Shown: positions 60,165 to 64,000 of the stretch, in pieces | How the letters are laid out: each line of letters starts with the position of its first letter | Numbering within the stretch: the stretch's first letter is position 1 | From: Parapedobacter deserti | GTDB lineage: Bacteria > Bacteroidota > Bacteroidia > Sphingobacteriales > Sphingobacteriaceae | DNA: 64,000 bases | Direction: 5' to 3' | NCBI RefSeq assembly: GCF_042646065.1 | Contig: NZ_JBHRTA010000062.1 | Location: forward strand, 124,001-188,000 | The notes under the pieces: generated by a model | The model's input: only the letters and a program-made list of their open reading frames with translations | What the model was told of the DNA's origin: nothing | Database searches by the model: none | Made by a program: the position numbers and the translations under genes

Positions 60165-61226
60165 TTATTGTTCGACCAGCTCGATACGTGTGCGCGATAG
60201 ACTTTGGGGATAATGCGCTTGCAAGAAAGCGATCAGGTTTTCGCGTACGTAGCAACGCAGATCCCACGCGTCGCCGGAATTCCGGCAACTCATCAATGCA
60301 CGGATTTCCATAGTCTGTTCTTTGATGTCAGTTACGTGCACTACATTCACCTGACCATCCCACAACTCATGTCCGGTCAGTAAGCGTGTGAGCTCGGCAC
60401 GCACCGCGTCCACGGATACCGTAAAATCCGTATGGATAAATACGGTACCCAAAATCTCGGCCGATGTGCGGGTCCAATTTTGGAACGGCCGCTCGATAAA
60501 GTACTGGATGGGCAGAATAAGGCGTCGTTTATCCCAAATATTAAGCACCACATAGGTCAGTGTAATCTCCTCGACTTTTCCCCATTCGCCCTCTACCACC
60601 AATACGTCGTCTATACGGATTGGTTGTGTGAAGGCTATCTGAAATCCAGCCAGCAAATTTCCCAATGATTTTTGAGCCGCAAAGCCAATAATGATACCAC
60701 CAAGCCCTACTCCGGTAAGCAACCCCGCGCCGATTTTCTGCATGCTCTCAAAAGTTAACAGCACCGCAGCTAGCGTAACTACCACCACCAAAGTGACCAA
60801 AAACTTACGGATAAATTGAGTCTGTGTGCGAATTTTGCGAGCTTTGAGGTTGTCCGCAGCTTCGTAGTCGAAACGATGGTTAATATTATCTTCGGCGATG
60901 CGAATGATGCGGATAACGATGACGGCGGAGCAAGCTACCAACAAGATTTCAATCACTTGGTCTAGATTCTCTTCCCATCTTGGAGACAGCCGCATAAATG
61001 GTCTTACAGCATTAAGGAATAAAACAGGCAACAACACATTGATTACCTTATTCAAATGCCGTATAGATGATCGGAAAAGCGAATACTGTCCCTCATCCAT
61101 AGCTTTCCATCGGATGATGGGGACCATTATCAGTTTGAATAGCAGTCCGACAGCAACAGCCAGACCGAACAAAACCAGGTTCCACAACCAATCGGGAGTA
61201 TTTGATAAAAATTGTAACTCTTCCAT
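60165..61226 (-). CDS. MscS-family mechanosensitive ion channel
   Basis: A 353-residue inner-membrane protein with four predicted TM helices (near 15-38, 62-80, 88-108 and 135-160) and the MscS pore and beta domain. GIIIGFAAQKSLGNLLAGFQIAFTQPIRIDDVLVVEGEWGKVEEI (about residues 178-222) is the diagnostic stretch. The C-terminal cage domain follows. It is larger than E. coli MscS, close to YbdG/Msc-like types. It is convergent with the permease and has no evident partner gene. Confidence 0.92.
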   Translation of the reverse strand: MEELQFLSNTPDWLWNLVLFGLAVAVGLLFKLIMVPIIRWKAMDEGQYSLFRSSIRHLNKVINVLLPVLFLNAVRPFMRLSPRWEENLDQVIEILLVACSAVIVIRIIRIAEDNINHRFDYEAADNLKARKIRTQTQFIRKFLVTLVVVVTLAAVLLTFESMQKIGAGLLTGVGLGGIIIGFAAQKSLGNLLAGFQIAFTQPIRIDDVLVVEGEWGKVEEITLTYVVLNIWDKRRLILPIQYFIERPFQNWTRTSAEILGTVFIHTDFTVSVDAVRAELTRLLTGHELWDGQVNVVHVTDIKEQTMEIRALMSCRNSGDAWDLRCYVRENLIAFLQAHYPQSLSRTRIELVEQ

Positions 61227-61410
61227 GTTTTAGTGAAATTTTAAGTCCAGACGAGCACAGGTGACTCAAGAAAAAAGTGCTGCTTTTACACGGTTGTTGT
61301 GTCAGTCAACAAACAATAGCCAACGTTGTTTCCAGAAAAGCCAGGAAACAGTTACGTCCTTTTGAAACCATCGAATATTGATACTACATTAAGCACTAAT
61401 GCCCACCCCA

Positions 61411-61800
61411 TTAAAATGCTTCCCTTTTATGCACAGATTGATCAAGCCATTGCGCGATCGCTTGTAGTGCCGCCGGAGAAATCGTCTGGCTGATTACACT
61501 GTATTCAGCCGGAAGCCCGGTCTTGCTCTCCTGAAAAAGGTGGTTTAGGCCGGGGAGTTCTTTGATGGTTACGTTGTTATTCCCCGCCACTTGCAGCGCT
61601 GCAGCGATTCCAGCAAGAATTTCTTGAGCAGCAACTTGCAAATCCTTGTCGCCGTTCAGCGCTAAGACGGAGCAGGTCACGCGCGAAACACACGGGTTTG
61701 CGTCATCAAGAGACTGTCCAAAGGGATGCCCGGTGATGCTAAAAGGCCAGAAAGTCGATATCGTTGCGTGTAGACGCTACTATAGAGGCGGCTATTATAC
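61411..61800 (-). pseudogene. Remnant of a secreted alpha/beta hydrolase gene
   Basis: The C-terminal 89 codons (61411-61680: SVLALNGDKDLQV, then ITI-like ELPGLNHLFQESKTGLPAEYS) are a clear end of an alpha/beta hydrolase with its catalytic Asp and His. Upstream, in other frames, are SPGIPLDSLLMTQTRVFRA (about 61682-61745) and IVASTRNDIDFL (about 61750-61790), pieces that lie about 150 residues apart in whole members. So there are at least two frameshifts and an internal deletion. The rest of the 61227-62095 gap, about 300 bases on each side, shows no gene I can support, apart from a short TGTTTCC/GGAAACA hairpin near 61328-61352. Confidence 0.7.
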
Positions 61801-62095
61801 GTTGACGGATTTCACTTACCAGTAGAGCGTGGTGTGAACCTGCCTCAAAACCCGTGGTACGTGGAAACACCCGTTCAATTCGCACCCTTTGCCTTGCAAA
61901 AGCACTTCGCCTTGCCAGTCTAAGTAGCCGAATCGCTCACCAATGTGCCGTGTCAGAAAACCGGTTCGTCATTTCCCGATGCACTCCCAGGCCGCATTCC
62001 CTTAGCTATTAGTGTGAAAATATCATCCAATCGGGCGATATATCCCTTTTGATATGGTTAAAGCCGCAAAGCGGAGATTGTATTCCTGCACTATC

Positions 62096-62950
62096 TCACA
62101 ATTCTTCAATATACATGCTGAGCCCCCTGCGCCTGCGCTCAAGTAATTTTTCCAACTGGTCATCCACGGCGGCGAATTCCCCGGCCCGAATACTTGCCGC
62201 CATGCTTACCGTGAAATCGATTTCATCCTGCGGCATGCCTGCTTTGCCAAGCTCGGCCACAAAAGCGTCTTCGGGAAGGTCATGATACGCCGCGTTTAAC
62301 CCCTTTTCAGATTTGAGCAAGGTCGCTAAATCCTCGAACGAAAACGCCTCCTCGCCTGTAACTCGGTATTCGACGTCGTGATGCCGGTCCGGTTCGGTCA
62401 ATACAACCGCGAGCGCTTCGGCAATGTCTTCACGACTCACAAAACTGATCTTCCCATTGCCTCCCGGATAATAGATTTGTCCGTCTTTCACTGCGCTCCC
62501 GATGAACAATGGGATGGTTTCGAAGTACATACTGTTCCGGAAAAAGGTAAACGTAAACCCGTGATTTTTGATGGCCTGCTCGGTTGCCATACAGGTCTGG
62601 CCTGCCAGGAAAATTGCGTCCGGTCCGGGAGAGAGCGTGCTGGTATATACAATGTGCCGCACACCTGCAGCCGCGGCGGCCCGCACCACATTGGATTCCT
62701 GCTGCGTTGCCACGGCTCCAGAGGTAGACGATGAAATCTGAAGCAGTGTCTCCACACCGTCCAGCGCTTTGACCAAAGCGGCCGTGTCTTCGTAGTCTGC
62801 TGTCTTGATGGCCATATCAGAACCTTTGTATCCCTCCAGTTTTTCGGGGTTCCGCACGATAGCTACCAAATTGCCCGCTGGTAATTTTTCAATGAGGCGG
62901 GAAAGGGTCAACTGCCCCAGGTGCCCGCTCGCTCCTGTTATTGCAATCAT
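62096..62950 (-). CDS. NmrA/QOR2-like NAD(P)-dependent oxidoreductase
   Basis: An atypical short-chain dehydrogenase of 284 residues. ATG 62950 (MIAITGASGHLGQLTLS) is used; the longer frame adds 7 residues. The Rossmann motif TGASGHLG is at residues 5-12, followed by VAIVRNPEKLEGY and VRHIVYTSTLSPGPDAIFL. Family members such as QorB reduce quinones with NADPH, while NmrA only senses the nucleotide. It is followed on the other side by an AraC-type gene on the same strand 72 bases upstream, which may control it. Confidence 0.9.
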   Translation of the reverse strand: MIAITGASGHLGQLTLSRLIEKLPAGNLVAIVRNPEKLEGYKGSDMAIKTADYEDTAALVKALDGVETLLQISSSTSGAVATQQESNVVRAAAAAGVRHIVYTSTLSPGPDAIFLAGQTCMATEQAIKNHGFTFTFFRNSMYFETIPLFIGSAVKDGQIYYPGGNGKISFVSREDIAEALAVVLTEPDRHHDVEYRVTGEEAFSFEDLATLLKSEKGLNAAYHDLPEDAFVAELGKAGMPQDEIDFTVSMAASIRAGEFAAVDDQLEKLLERRRRGLSMYIEEL

Positions 62951-63022
62951 AGTTTCTATTATTTTCAACAAAACTATGAAGCGCGTCTGTCAAAAAATTG
63001 AACAAAGCCGCCAATGCTGAAA

Positions 63023-63841
63023 TCAGAGGATCAGATGGGGGAAATTTGGCAACTGTTCGTTAAAGGCACGCGCATACTGCCGGGGCGAGCAGCCAACAAA
63101 TGTCCTGAATGTGCGGATGAAATGTGGTTGGTCTGCGTAGCCGTGCATAAACGCCAGCTCCGTGAAGTTGACCGGTTGGCCTTCACGGAGCTGCTGCATC
63201 GCCGCCTGGAACTGGCAAATCCGGGAAAATAATTTCGGGGACACCCCGATAGCTTGTCGAAATTGGCGCTGGAAGGTCCGTTCCGAAATCCGTAGCTCCT
63301 GCTGCAATTCACGCAATTGCAAGCGGCCACCACTGACCGCTAGCAGCTTAGACGCGTATACGGCTTCAGCATCCAGCTTGGCCGAATTCCGCTCAACACG
63401 CCAGCGAAGGTAATCGGCCAGAATTTGGATCTGCCTGTCCGCTGCCGGAGTATTCAGAAGGCGCTCGATCAGTGACACGCCCGTCTTCTCATCAAGAGCA
63501 TCTATTGCCACACAACGGTCTGTTAATTCATGGGCGGGCAATCCGAAGATAGACTGCAAGGCATTCGGATAAAAGTAGACACCAACGGACCTGAAACCGG
63601 AAGGGATGGTAATTTTGCTAGGGCGGATCGATTGGCCGTACAGATAACATGTGGGCAATGCATGGTTCCATTGTTGCGCCACGCCTGCCGATATCTCCTG
63701 AAAAATTAACCCCGGTAAGCCGTCAGCAATGGTGGTAAACGTATGATACGCTTTCGCATCCACACCGCCGCTATCCAATGTCCAGAAGTACTGAACATAG
63801 GGAAGCAGTGGCGGTGGAGGGGCGAATTTGCGGTATTTCAT
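63023..63841 (-). CDS. AraC-family transcriptional regulator
   Basis: A 272-residue regulator. ATG 63841 (MKYRKFAPPPPLLPYVQYFWTLD) is used; an earlier TTG-type start adds 7 residues. The N-terminal part (DUF6597-like, with LPYVQYFWTLDS) is the sensor region. The C-terminal HTH pair reads GRLQLRELQQELRISERTFQRQFRQAIGVSPKLFSRI and MHGYADQPHFIRTFRTFVGCSP. It likely governs the NAD(P) oxidoreductase gene that follows on the same strand. Confidence 0.9.
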   Translation of the reverse strand: MKYRKFAPPPPLLPYVQYFWTLDSGGVDAKAYHTFTTIADGLPGLIFQEISAGVAQQWNHALPTCYLYGQSIRPSKITIPSGFRSVGVYFYPNALQSIFGLPAHELTDRCVAIDALDEKTGVSLIERLLNTPAADRQIQILADYLRWRVERNSAKLDAEAVYASKLLAVSGGRLQLRELQQELRISERTFQRQFRQAIGVSPKLFSRICQFQAAMQQLREGQPVNFTELAFMHGYADQPHFIRTFRTFVGCSPRQYARAFNEQLPNFPHLIL

Positions 63842-63879
63842 CAACCCAAAGGTACAAATCACCGAGCAAAACGCTTAAG

Positions 63880-63985
63880 ATTGACGGCGCAATTATTTTA
63901 TCGTTGTTAGCTTCCGATAGTTTTCTGCCTTTGATGTATTCACTCAGCGTCAATCCAGAAAGATAAAAGAATATCTTTTCTTAAA
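63880..63985 (-). pseudogene. Short AraC-type HTH remnant at the right edge
   Basis: A minus-strand stretch reads FFYLSGLTLSEYIKGRKLSEAN, which is typical of the first HTH of AraC proteins. A stop codon lies just upstream in frame and no full domain follows. It is likely a fragment of a second regulator gene, but the window ends too soon to be sure. Confidence 0.35.
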
Positions 63986-64000
63986 CGAAAGTCTGAAACA

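Overview
The window comes from a Bacteroidota chromosome, most likely a Sphingobacteriaceae-type genus of medium GC (Parapedobacter- or Pedobacter-like; the genus is an inference). The signs are three SusC/SusD pairs, promoter boxes of the Bacteroidota form TTTG-N19-TAnnTTTG, many lipoproteins, and an S10-type ribosomal operon whose S3 carries an RGG-rich tail. I saw no rRNA, tRNA, CRISPR array, insertion sequence or prophage.

Layout. 1-4.2 kb: ribosomal genes rplC-rplD-rplW-rplB-rpsS-rplV-rpsC-rplP on the minus strand, without rpsJ in front. 4.4-10.6 kb: mixed genes (LacI regulator, CoA-binding protein, serine hydrolase, a DACNV/diadenylate-cyclase-like protein, a holin-like membrane protein, an MFS transporter). 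10.7-14.4 kb: an amino-sugar pair, a NagB/PIG-L fusion and a Tat-exported GH109-type enzyme, divergently transcribed. 14.4-23.7 kb: a methionine-type aminotransferase and an XRE regulator, then a SAM riboswitch followed by an M20 amidohydrolase, a TlpA-like thioredoxin and a SusC/SusD pair. This looks like a SAM-controlled uptake operon for a sulfur or methionine compound. 23.7-25.1 kb: a small HMA-fold protein and two decayed genes.

26.8-53.3 kb, all minus strand: a large locus that reads as a peptidoglycan (murein glycan) utilisation system. In transcription order it holds an N-acetylmuramoyl-L-alanine amidase, a GHL10/DigH-type glycosidase, a double serine hydrolase/beta-lactamase-fold fusion, a SusC/SusD set with two accessory outer proteins, a NamZ-type exo-N-acetylmuramidase (DUF1343), a second SusC/SusD pair, a metallophosphoesterase/PQQ-propeller/GH9 fusion, a polysaccharide deacetylase, MurQ (MurNAc-6-phosphate etherase) and a sodium:solute symporter. 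In outline: strip peptides from glycan, cut the naked glycan, release MurNAc, import it, and open the lactyl ether. No MurNAc kinase is visible. Each of the three transcription units has a TGCA-N6-TGCA motif, best seen as TGCATGTT-N2-TGCATGTT, in its upstream region. In front of the amidase and namZ units it sits 20-21 bases from a TATACTTG -7 box, suggesting one regulon.

53.6-64 kb: a thioredoxin-family protein, murF, a membrane-fusion protein/ABC permease pair with a palindrome and a sigma-54-like element upstream, an MscS channel, a decayed alpha/beta hydrolase, an NmrA-like NAD(P) oxidoreductase and an AraC regulator. Everything is read from sequence alone. Family names rest on motifs seen by eye; substrate and regulon statements are inferences.
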